A stretch of 5,532 nucleotides of DNA, from NCBI GenBank assembly GCA_946533525.1, contig CAMNBW010000121.1, positions 1 to 5,532 on the forward strand, given 5' to 3'. A program made the position numbers and the translations under genes. Positions 1 to 5,427 of the stretch are shown here, one piece after another. Below the pieces are notes generated by a model. That model had not been told where the DNA came from, did not search any database, and was given only the letters and a program-made list of their open reading frames with translations. The DNA is from an uncultured Lachnospiraceae bacterium (GTDB taxonomy: Bacteria > Bacillota > Clostridia > Lachnospirales > Lachnospiraceae). Each line of letters opens with the position of its first letter. The first letter of the stretch is position 1.

Positions 1-4
1 CCGG

Positions 5-1990
5 TCAATGCACCAGATATGAGTATCCTCCCAGATCCAGGAAGGATGCCACCTGTCCTATCTTCTCATATTCCGCAATGACACTCTTTACCATATCCTC
101 CATGGTGACCGGCTCATTCCTGGCCGCGGCCAGGAACACCGCGTTCACAACGATATTCTTAAGATAGCCTCCCGAAAGCTCCACCTTTTCAGCCAAAAAC
201 TGAAAATCTATATCCTTCCTGGGAACCCCCGGTGCAAAGCAGCTCTCCAATATTTCCCGCCTGGTCTCCACATCAGGGATCTCAAAATAGACTATATATT
301 TCATACGCCGCATAAAGGCCGTATCTATATTATTCTTTAAATTGGAGGTAAGTATAACGATACCGTCATATTCCTCTATCCGCTGCAATATATATGCCAC
401 CTCGGTATTGGCATACTTATCCTTCGCCTCATTTACCTCGGTACGCTTGCCGAAGATCACATCCGCTTCATCAAAAAGCAGGATAACGTTTGTATTCTGG
501 GCATAAGCAAATATCTCCTCCAGCCGCTTCTCCATTTCCCCTATATATTTGTCCACGACCTGGGACAGGTCTATGCGGTAGAGCGGGATCTTCAATGCTG
601 CCGAAAGCACATTCGCCGCCATGGTCTTTCCCGTACCCGACGGTCCCACGAAAAGGGCCGTAAAATTCCTTCCGTAGGGTATCTTTGCCTTCATGCCCCA
701 ATCGTCATATACACGGTAGGAATTTCTCACTCCGTCTATCAATTCCAGAATAGGCTTCTTCTGCCTTGCGCCCAGCTTAAGGTCGTCTATCGTAACGGAC
801 ACGTCGACGTGCTTAAGGCTCCCCTTCTTCGGAGCCGGGTAGCAGTCCATGCATGCGTTCAGGACATGACCCGCCTTCTCCTCCTCGCTCCAGCCGTTGT
901 CCCAAACGGAGGAAAGTGATAAAAGCACCCTTTTTATATCTCCATAGGCCAGCTCGGACTGTCCGCCAAAGCCCTCGGCATCCAGCTGCATACCGTACCC
1001 AGCCGAGATCCCCCTCCATGCTTCGATCCTGGAATTCCTGTCGGGAAAGGGTACCTCTATGCGTCTTACCGGAAAATCCCCCTCGGGAATAAGCTCCGTC
1101 TTAAGATCCGTACAGATCACCACAGGCTCGCTGTGATTTTTAAAATGTCTGACGGCCCCGCTGAAGAGCTCGTCCACTTCCTTTCCGCCCGACACGGCTA
1201 CCCTGTCAAATATCACCGCGCAGCCGTAAAAGTAAGCCTCCCTCCGGATAAGCCACATGAAATGTCCCAGCTTTTTAGCATCCTTTGAGACAAGTCTGTC
1301 CCAATATATGATAAGAGTCCCCCTGTCCATAGCCTCCGCCGAGAGGGCCACCGCGCTTTTTCTGCCGACTCCTTCCTTTCCCGCAAGCTGGAGGACATAA
1401 AAATCCCTGCACTCTCTGGCCGCCTTATACTCATTTCCTATAAGGGCCGCCGTCTTCGCAAATCCAAAATACTGCTCCTTCTCCTCCGGAGTCAGGAACC
1501 AGAGCTTAACCCTGCCGCGAAGCTCTGCCGGAAGCTCATCGTCCCCCGTAAGATAGGAAACCAGCCTGCCATCCGCCACCAGCTCCCGGTAAAGTATATT
1601 CTGCCGGCTGTCGGCAACGGCGAGATACCGGCAAAGAACCTCATATCCCTCCCTCAAAGCGGGATATGACCACCTTTCAAGCTCGCCGCAGACCTCCAAA
1701 GCCAGCATGAGATCCGGTCCTCTTCCCGTAAGCTCCTTCAGCGCCCGCTTTACCTGCGGATATAAGAAGACCGCCACGGACAGATGCAAGGCATAGATCA
1801 GAGCCTCGTCGGATAAGACCGCCTCTGTCACCTTGATCCGGGCTTCCTCAACATCCGTGTCCTCGATGGCAAAGACTCCCTCTCCGCCTTTTCCGCCAAA
1901 CACTCCCGTCCTGTATTTATCCGCCTTATTCCCAAGATAGGAAAAAAGCCGGAGCGAAGCCCTGTAAGCCTTAAGCTCGATTACCTGCAT
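5..1990 (-). CDS. AAA+ ATPase of the contractile-injection-system (Afp15/PVC15-like) type, 661 aa
   Basis: Probable cytoplasmic ATP-driven remodelling enzyme. Seen: the C-terminal AAA+ domain (about 405-640) has Walker A GPSGTGKT at 449-456, a pore-loop-like KYIGE at 481-485, Walker B ILLFDEAD at 503-510, then FGKRTEV at 514-520 and YANTEVAYILQRIEEYDG at 526-543. Sensor 1 is TSN at 548-550, the arginine-finger pair is R561/R562, and the sensor 2 region is SGGYLKNI at 606-613. This whole pattern matches ATPases of eCIS loci as I know them. Residues 1-190 are helical with no motif. At 197-330 a second, degenerate nucleotide-binding fold is visible: a P-loop-like GKEGVGRKS at 204-212, and VIFDR at 259-263 where an active Walker B would have DE. 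The ATG at 1988-1990 overlaps the upstream stop by 10 bases and has no close Shine-Dalgarno, so coupled translation is likely. In characterised PVC-type particles this ATPase has been linked to cargo loading; that role here is inference. The stop lies 4 bases from the window edge. Confidence 0.9.
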   Translation of the reverse strand: MQVIELKAYRASLRLFSYLGNKADKYRTGVFGGKGGEGVFAIEDTDVEEARIKVTEAVLSDEALIYALHLSVAVFLYPQVKRALKELTGRGPDLMLALEVCGELERWSYPALREGYEVLCRYLAVADSRQNILYRELVADGRLVSYLTGDDELPAELRGRVKLWFLTPEEKEQYFGFAKTAALIGNEYKAARECRDFYVLQLAGKEGVGRKSAVALSAEAMDRGTLIIYWDRLVSKDAKKLGHFMWLIRREAYFYGCAVIFDRVAVSGGKEVDELFSGAVRHFKNHSEPVVICTDLKTELIPEGDFPVRRIEVPFPDRNSRIEAWRGISAGYGMQLDAEGFGGQSELAYGDIKRVLLSLSSVWDNGWSEEEKAGHVLNACMDCYPAPKKGSLKHVDVSVTIDDLKLGARQKKPILELIDGVRNSYRVYDDWGMKAKIPYGRNFTALFVGPSGTGKTMAANVLSAALKIPLYRIDLSQVVDKYIGEMEKRLEEIFAYAQNTNVILLFDEADVIFGKRTEVNEAKDKYANTEVAYILQRIEEYDGIVILTSNLKNNIDTAFMRRMKYIVYFEIPDVETRREILESCFAPGVPRKDIDFQFLAEKVELSGGYLKNIVVNAVFLAAARNEPVTMEDMVKSVIAEYEKIGQVASFLDLGGYSYLVH

Positions 1991-2460
1991 AACGAGCTGA
2001 GCCTGTCAAAATCCTCATAGACCATTGACAGGATAAAGTTCAGGGCCGGGCCAACCTCGCTCTTTAGCTGGTCAAAATCGGAGCTGTTTAAGAGCGTGAT
2101 GTAGCGATGGTATATCTGCTTCTGCTCACTGTAGACCCCGTAAGCCCCGAGGAGGCTGTCCATATTGATCTCATTGAGCCCGTATAGCACATCCTTCTCC
2201 TTTTTCTTCTGCATATCGATCAAAAAGGTGGTATAGATCTGAAAGAGGATGGCATCGCCCACATCCTTATTATCCTCGTCATCGATGGGTACAAAGCAAA
2301 GCTCCATCAGCGCATCGCCCTCTTCCTTTTCCCCAAGTCCCTCTATGCCGGCCTGAAGGATATACAGCCCTTCGTCCTCCTTAAAACGGGTCTCATATCC
2401 CGCTTCCTTGAACTGCCTGTTATATTCATCCAGCACCTTCTTTTGTGTATCAGTCAGCAT
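1981..2460 (-). CDS. Small acidic protein, possible YbjN / type III secretion chaperone-like fold, 159 aa
   Basis: I cannot name this family with certainty. Seen: a strongly acidic protein (about 32 Asp/Glu against 17 Lys/Arg). It has an N-terminal helix (about 3-20), alternating strand-like stretches (ETRFKED at 23-29, GLYILQAG at 31-38, LMELCFVPI at 51-59), a long helix (about 66-84), two more strands (LLGAYGVY at 103-110 and QIYHRYITLL at 115-124), and a C-terminal helix (about 126-156). The LNEINMDSLLGAYGV stretch resembles the LNxLN...FGRFYL region of YbjN-type proteins. That helix-strand-helix order, with small size and acidity, is also what class I type III secretion chaperones show. 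It sits between the large candidate cargo gene (84 bases upstream) and the AAA+ ATPase gene (10-base overlap), so a cargo-binding or adaptor role is plausible. This is inference, and no catalytic motif is visible. The ATG is fixed by an in-frame TGA nine bases upstream. Its ribosome site lies rather far away. Confidence 0.85.
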   Translation of the reverse strand: MLTDTQKKVLDEYNRQFKEAGYETRFKEDEGLYILQAGIEGLGEKEEGDALMELCFVPIDDEDNKDVGDAILFQIYTTFLIDMQKKKEKDVLYGLNEINMDSLLGAYGVYSEQKQIYHRYITLLNSSDFDQLKSEVGPALNFILSMVYEDFDRLSSLCR

Positions 2461-2471
2461 TTGCTCTCAAT

Positions 2472-2477
2472 CCTCCT
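2472..2477 (-). promoter_or_regulatory. Distant ribosome-binding site of the 159-aa gene
   Basis: AGGAGG on the minus strand lies 11 bases before the ATG at 2458-2460, longer than the usual 5-9. An in-frame TGA falls in the spacer, so no upstream start in this frame can use the site better. The strong motif still supports this ATG. Confidence 0.7.
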
Positions 2478-2486
2478 CTATTAAAA

Positions 2487-2530
2487 GGGGCTTTATCCCC
2501 GGTAATATCTTCCCTGCAGCTCATAGCTGC
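2487..2530. other. Two small hairpins between the 725-aa and 159-aa genes
   Basis: GCAGCT (2516-2521) and AGCTGC (2525-2530) form a 6-bp stem with a 3-base loop, 14 bases past the 725-aa stop. It has no U-tract. Further on, GGGG (2487-2490) and CCCC (2497-2500) could form a 4-bp stem followed on the minus strand by TTTTAATA. Neither makes a convincing terminator. They could stabilise 3' ends or attenuate downstream expression. The 84-base gap shows no promoter I would defend. Confidence 0.4.
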
Positions 2531-2544
2531 TCCGTTCTGCTTTA

Positions 2545-4722
2545 TCAGTACACTACTGCAAAACGGTGTCTGTAAGCATTTCTGCGCTTGATCTTGGAGG
2601 CGGCACCCTGCAGGGCATCGAATTTTCTTTCCGTGCTGCCTCCGGCCTCCGCCACCATACGCTCTGTCTCAATGTCCTTAGCCCCGCTCTTTGCCCGCTC
2701 GCTCATCAGGTGGGACAGCTCCCATTTATCCGCCGTTACCGCATCCTCGCTGGTGGCCACTCCCAGGGCGTCACGCACGGCACGCCGCATCTCCGGCGCA
2801 TGCATCTTGTATTTTACCTTGAGGGCATAATAGCCTTCCCTGCCGCCCAGCATATCCTTGATGCCCTCCTTCACTCCTTTACGTGTCTTGGTGGCTGTGG
2901 CGAGCATCTTTATTCCCGATGTCACGTTATTGGCGAACTTTGCTCCGCTTGCGATCAGCGCATTACCTGTAAACGTTGCCATACCCTCCACAGCGCTGAA
3001 GGCTTGCATGGCGATATCGAAGCCTGCCTGCATCTGCTTTATCTCGGCATTGTTCTTTGCATACTTCGCCATACGCCTTATAAGCGTGTCCTTTGAGGTG
3101 GACTTTATGGCGTCCATCATTTCCTTTCTCTTTTTGAATTTGTCGAGTCTTGCGGCCTCCGAACCTATCTTTCCCAAATTTCCAATAGCCGACGCGGCCT
3201 TCTCATTTATAGGCAGGAGGGACGTTCCTATATCAAGCGCCAGGTTTGCAAGATCCGATTCCCAGCCAAGAGTACCGGTCGTCCCGGCCTCCTTCCAGTC
3301 CTCGCTGTCTACCTTTTCTTTTTGGCCATCCTGGAGCTCTATCTCCTTCGAGCCCTTCCCCTCCATTTCCTCCAAAGCCGTTTCTATCTGTTCTCTTCTT
3401 GTGACATTGGCCTTGATGGACGAAAGCTTCCCTTTAAGCTCTTCGGTCAGTGCCAGGTATCTCGTGCGGTAATCATCCTTGGGCACATCCTCGCCCTTCT
3501 GTTTTTTCCTGGTCTCCTCCTCGGTGACCCTCTTCATCCGGTCCTCGAAGCTGTATTCATCGAATTCATCCTTCGTCTGATCGATATAGTTGGTAACGAC
3601 GGAGATCTTTTCAGCTATGGTCACCTTTGTGGCCTGTACAAATTCCTTTACCTGCCTTATTCCGTCCGCCACTGCCTCGCCGACTATGCTGTTTTTGATT
3701 CTTCTTCCGATCCAGACGGCACCTGTCTTGATGCCGTTCCACATTCTTTTGAAAAAGCCCGGCTTTTTACCGGCCTCTGCCAGTCTCTTCTTTTCCTTAA
3801 GCTCAGCCTTGAGCTTTGCCTTAAGCTCCTTTTTCTCCCTTTTTATACGTTCCTTTTCTTCCTTTATGTGCCTCTTTTTATCCTGCTCCAGGAGCCACTC
3901 CGCCTGCTTTTTTTCCTTAGCCTCCTTCTTTAACTGGGCTTTTCTTTCTCTCTCGGGTCTGCTCTTCTCCCTCATTTCCTGCACCTTGTCAATGAGAGAG
4001 ACCATGGGTGCCAGGGGAGTATAGCCTAATATTTTTTTCGCCACCGGCGCTGCGCTGGCAAAGGCTTTAGGCAGCTTCTTCTTAAAGAAATTCCCGATGC
4101 CCTTTTTGGCTCTCCTGAAACCGAGGACAGCAGAAAAGAGGAATTTCTTCGGCTTGCTTATCTGCCTTACCATCCCCGCCCCGCTGGGCATATCTTCATC
4201 GAAGATACTGCCCTCCATATATTGCTGCTCCTCCGGCTCCTCCTTCTCCGTAATGGCATCTTCCTTTTCTGCGGTCGAAAGCCTGGAGGCTCCGGTATCC
4301 ATGTCAAAGAGCATGGCTTTTTTCTGGGGGGAGTCACTTTGTGCCTCTTCCTTTTCCTCGCTGGTCATCTCCAGACCGGAGGTATCTTCAGCATTGTTTT
4401 TTTGAAGCTCCTCGTCTATATCCACGGAAGTCCCGCCCTCCGATATAAGCTTTTTGCCGCTGCTGTCTAAATTTATATCCGGAGCCTCTTCCTCCTGCTC
4501 ATTACTCTCCGCAGTCTGAGGCTCTTCCCTGGTCTCATCCTGATCATTCTCGATGTCCAGGGCATTTTCAGGAATGGCACTCTCCTGGGAGCCGCTCTCG
4601 TTCTCCCCGCTGTCCTGCCCCGCATCCCTGATCATATTGTCAAGCTCAGTGGTGACCGGATCGTTTTCTATGCTCTTGCTGTCGTCCTCCAGCCCTTTGG
4701 TAACTCCCTGTACCTCTGCCAT
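2545..4722 (-). CDS. Large charge-segregated coiled-coil protein, candidate injection-system cargo or accessory protein, 725 aa
   Basis: Family not recognised. Seen: residues 1-180 are dominated by Glu, Asp, Ser, Gln and Asn with few aromatics, so probably disordered. A basic aromatic segment follows (KKFLFSAVLGFRRAKK at 192-207, continuing NFFKKKLPKAF at 211-221). A Lys/Glu-rich coiled coil spans about 245-318, including an 8-residue repeat around ELKAKLKA (299-306). A second basic aromatic segment lies at 319-345 (PGFFKRMWNGIKTGAVWIGRR). Charged helices occupy 350-475. The C-terminus (about 485-715) is helical and rich in Ala, Gly and Met, with mildly hydrophobic stretches at 490-518 and 565-608. 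There is no signal peptide, no clear transmembrane helix and no cysteine in 725 residues. AGGAGG at 4730-4735 lies 7 bases before the ATG. It heads a run with the chaperone-like and ATPase genes, without a terminator between them. A disordered N-terminus is typical of cargo loaded into contractile particles. A cargo or scaffold role is inferred; no enzymatic motif is visible. Confidence 0.9.
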   Translation of the reverse strand: MAEVQGVTKGLEDDSKSIENDPVTTELDNMIRDAGQDSGENESGSQESAIPENALDIENDQDETREEPQTAESNEQEEEAPDINLDSSGKKLISEGGTSVDIDEELQKNNAEDTSGLEMTSEEKEEAQSDSPQKKAMLFDMDTGASRLSTAEKEDAITEKEEPEEQQYMEGSIFDEDMPSGAGMVRQISKPKKFLFSAVLGFRRAKKGIGNFFKKKLPKAFASAAPVAKKILGYTPLAPMVSLIDKVQEMREKSRPERERKAQLKKEAKEKKQAEWLLEQDKKRHIKEEKERIKREKKELKAKLKAELKEKKRLAEAGKKPGFFKRMWNGIKTGAVWIGRRIKNSIVGEAVADGIRQVKEFVQATKVTIAEKISVVTNYIDQTKDEFDEYSFEDRMKRVTEEETRKKQKGEDVPKDDYRTRYLALTEELKGKLSSIKANVTRREQIETALEEMEGKGSKEIELQDGQKEKVDSEDWKEAGTTGTLGWESDLANLALDIGTSLLPINEKAASAIGNLGKIGSEAARLDKFKKRKEMMDAIKSTSKDTLIRRMAKYAKNNAEIKQMQAGFDIAMQAFSAVEGMATFTGNALIASGAKFANNVTSGIKMLATATKTRKGVKEGIKDMLGGREGYYALKVKYKMHAPEMRRAVRDALGVATSEDAVTADKWELSHLMSERAKSGAKDIETERMVAEAGGSTERKFDALQGAASKIKRRNAYRHRFAVVY

Positions 4723-4747
4723 AACCGTTCCTCCTAAAATTTATTAG

Positions 4748-4799
4748 CCGCAAAAAAGCGCCTGGCGTAGGGTTTCATTCCCCGCTGATCCGCAAAAAA
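4748..4799. repeat. 10-base direct repeat with 42-base period in the operon leader
   Basis: CCGCAAAAAA occurs at 4748-4757 and 4790-4799 (TTTTTTGCGG on the transcribed strand). The offset is 42 bases, about four turns of B-form DNA, so both copies face the same side. The upstream copy begins 4 bases past the extended -10, around the likely start site. An operator pair is possible, but A-tract repeats of this length can also arise by chance. Confidence 0.4.
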
Positions 4800-4803
4800 C
4801 TGC

Positions 4804-4823
4804 AATATACCAAAAATATTATA
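4804..4823 (-). promoter_or_regulatory. Candidate promoter(s) of the three-gene operon
   Basis: Two minus-strand -10 candidates are visible: a perfect TATAAT at 4818-4823, and an extended -10 TGGTATATT at 4804-4812 (TG, one base, TATATT). Neither has a good -35 at 16-18 bases; the best stretch upstream of the first is T-rich. The extended -10 can act without a strong -35. Starts from either would give a leader of about 70-90 bases before the ATG at 4722. Downstream of the hairpin block and the terminator, this is the only convincing place for a promoter. Confidence 0.5.
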
Positions 4824-4867
4824 GCTCCCGAAAAGACATAAAAGGGACACATGCATCAGGATAAAAT

Positions 4868-4897
4868 CGAGTAGGGGTGATGAAATCCCCCTACTCG
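4868..4897. repeat. 10-bp perfect inverted repeat (hairpin)
   Basis: CGAGTAGGGG (4868-4877) and CCCCTACTCG (4888-4897) are perfect inverted repeats around a 10-base loop. On the minus strand the stem is followed by ATTTTATC, only a weak U-tract, so it is at best a back-up terminator. It lies two bases from the nested palindrome and looks like part of the same structured block. Confidence 0.75.
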
Positions 4898-4899
4898 CC

Positions 4900-4951
4900 G
4901 CGCGGGGCGCGTCCGGCGTAAGCCGGAATATTTCCTTGCGCGCCCCTGCGC
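4900..4951. repeat. Nested GC-rich palindrome (two-tier hairpin)
   Basis: Outer arms GGGGCGCG (4904-4911) and CGCGCCCC (4939-4946) pair perfectly. The stem extends outward through GCGC (4900-4903) with GCGC (4948-4951) across a one-base bulge (T4947). Inside it, TCCGGC (4912-4917) and GCCGGA (4922-4927) form a second stem around GTAA, leaving an asymmetric 11-base strand at 4928-4938. It is far more GC-rich than its surroundings and directly abuts the neighbouring hairpins. It could be a dispersed palindromic element, the end of a mobile element, or a structured RNA. The sequence alone does not decide which, and I found no second copy in the window. Confidence 0.75.
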
Positions 4952-4953
4952 AT

Positions 4954-4985
4954 AAAAACAGGCTGTCGTGTCATCCACAACAGCC
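4954..4985 (-). terminator. Intrinsic terminator after the 82-aa gene
   Basis: On the minus strand GGCTGTTGTG and CACGACAGCC (4961-4985) form a 10-bp stem, with one G-U pair, around a 5-base GATGA loop. The stem is followed at once by TGTTTTT. It lies 57 bases past the stop codon and should end the leader-peptide transcript, separating it from the three-gene operon. Confidence 0.85.
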
Positions 4986-5042
4986 CGTTCCTATTCATTT
5001 GAAATCTTTATTTACCGGATTACCGGAATTGTGCGTCCGTTC

Positions 5043-5291
5043 TTAAGCGTTGCCGCGACGCTTTGCGAGAACCTGCTCGATCTCCTTGCCGGAAACAGTC
5101 TTCATGAACTCCTGTCCGTTGGGGTCGTTGTACTGACTCTTAAGCCAGTTGTACTCCTCAGCAGTCATCATAACCGAAACGCCGTCCTTGCCGTGAAGAA
5201 CGAAGCCGCCCTTTGCCTGGTCGATCGTGCCTCTTGCCTCAGCTGCTCCGCCGTTTACGCTCTCAAGGTTCTCATCATTGATCTTGCTCAT
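5043..5291 (-). CDS. Small protein with double-glycine (bacteriocin-type) leader, 82 aa
   Basis: Seen: the N-terminus MSKINDENLESVNGG ends in Gly14-Gly15 with Leu9 and Val12 at the spacing expected of LxxVxGG leaders, which C39 peptidase domains of ABC exporters cleave after the second Gly. The predicted mature part is 67 residues, without cysteine. It begins AAEARG, has a strand-like GGFVLHGKDGVSVMM (28-42) and an acidic-aromatic helix (TAEEYNWLKSQY, 43-54), and ends in a basic tail KRRGNA. There is none of the Cys, Ser or Thr clustering expected of lantibiotics or sactipeptides. GGAGGT at 5300-5305 lies 8 bases before the ATG. It has its own promoter and intrinsic terminator. No C39 transporter is in the window. 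It could be an exported unmodified peptide, or a cytoplasmic protein whose GG is fortuitous. The HGKDGVSVMMTAEEYNWL stretch loosely recalls the Phd/YefM antitoxin pattern, but I do not call it one. Confidence 0.8.
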   Translation of the reverse strand: MSKINDENLESVNGGAAEARGTIDQAKGGFVLHGKDGVSVMMTAEEYNWLKSQYNDPNGQEFMKTVSGKEIEQVLAKRRGNA

Positions 5292-5373
5292 TTTTAGTTA
5301 CCTCCATTTTTTCGTTTTTGTGTTCTGAAATCAGAGCTCTTCGCCGCCCTGTTTTCTTCTGTTTCGTTTTTCT

Positions 5374-5408
5374 ATTATATTATACGCAGCCCTTTCCCGG
5401 TCTGGCAG
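5374..5408 (-). promoter_or_regulatory. Sigma-A-type promoter of the 82-aa leader-peptide gene
   Basis: On the minus strand a perfect TATAAT at 5379-5384 overlaps a second perfect TATAAT at 5374-5379. A -35-like CTGCCA (4 of 6 matches to TTGACA) lies at 5403-5408, 18 bases upstream of the first. Transcription would start near 5367-5372, giving a 5' leader of about 75-80 bases before the ATG. The leader contains the GGAGGT ribosome site and no obvious riboswitch-like fold. No operator was recognised. Confidence 0.7.
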
Positions 5409-5427
5409 TATAATTTAAAAAATTTTT

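Larger units (their letters stand above)
4723..5042. other. 320-base intergenic region between the leader-peptide gene and the three-gene operon
   Basis: No gene is supported here. The longest open frame crossing it runs on the plus strand and is antisense to the 82-aa gene. From high to low coordinates the region holds about 57 bases of 3' untranslated sequence, the terminator (4954-4985), a nested GC-rich palindrome (4900-4951) and a 10-bp stem hairpin (4868-4897). Next come an AT-rich stretch with two -10-like elements (4804-4823), a 42-base-period direct repeat (4748-4799), and the ribosome site of the 725-aa gene (AGGAGG, 4730-4735). Confidence 0.8.

Noticed and set aside
2566..3933. Long plus-strand open frames of about 176-204 codons
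   Set aside because: They are antisense to the 725-aa gene and are Leu/Ser/Phe-rich, as expected from reading Glu/Lys codons backwards. They lack ribosome sites and sensible domains.
4147..4302. Transmembrane or signal segment in the 725-aa protein (first basic segment and the acidic region before it)
   Set aside because: The hydrophobic run FLFSAVLGF is only nine residues and is bounded by Lys/Arg. It fits a membrane-surface helix better than a spanning one.
4396..4403. Slippery A AAA AAC heptamer in frame in the 725-aa gene
   Set aside because: A -1 shift ends after two codons at a TGA, and I see no SD-like or hairpin stimulator placed to support it.
4748..4770. CGCCAGGCG followed by T6 on the minus strand, resembling a terminator in the operon leader
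   Set aside because: The stem is three base pairs with a 3-base loop, too short to terminate. The T6 run is better explained as part of the direct repeat.
4868..4985. CRISPR array or tRNA-like structure
   Set aside because: The stems differ from one another and there are no repeated units with spacers. No cloverleaf or CCA end can be drawn.
4968..5297. Plus-strand open frame of 109 codons over the leader-peptide gene
   Set aside because: It begins inside the terminator stem and mirrors the 82-aa gene, which has its own promoter, ribosome site and terminator.
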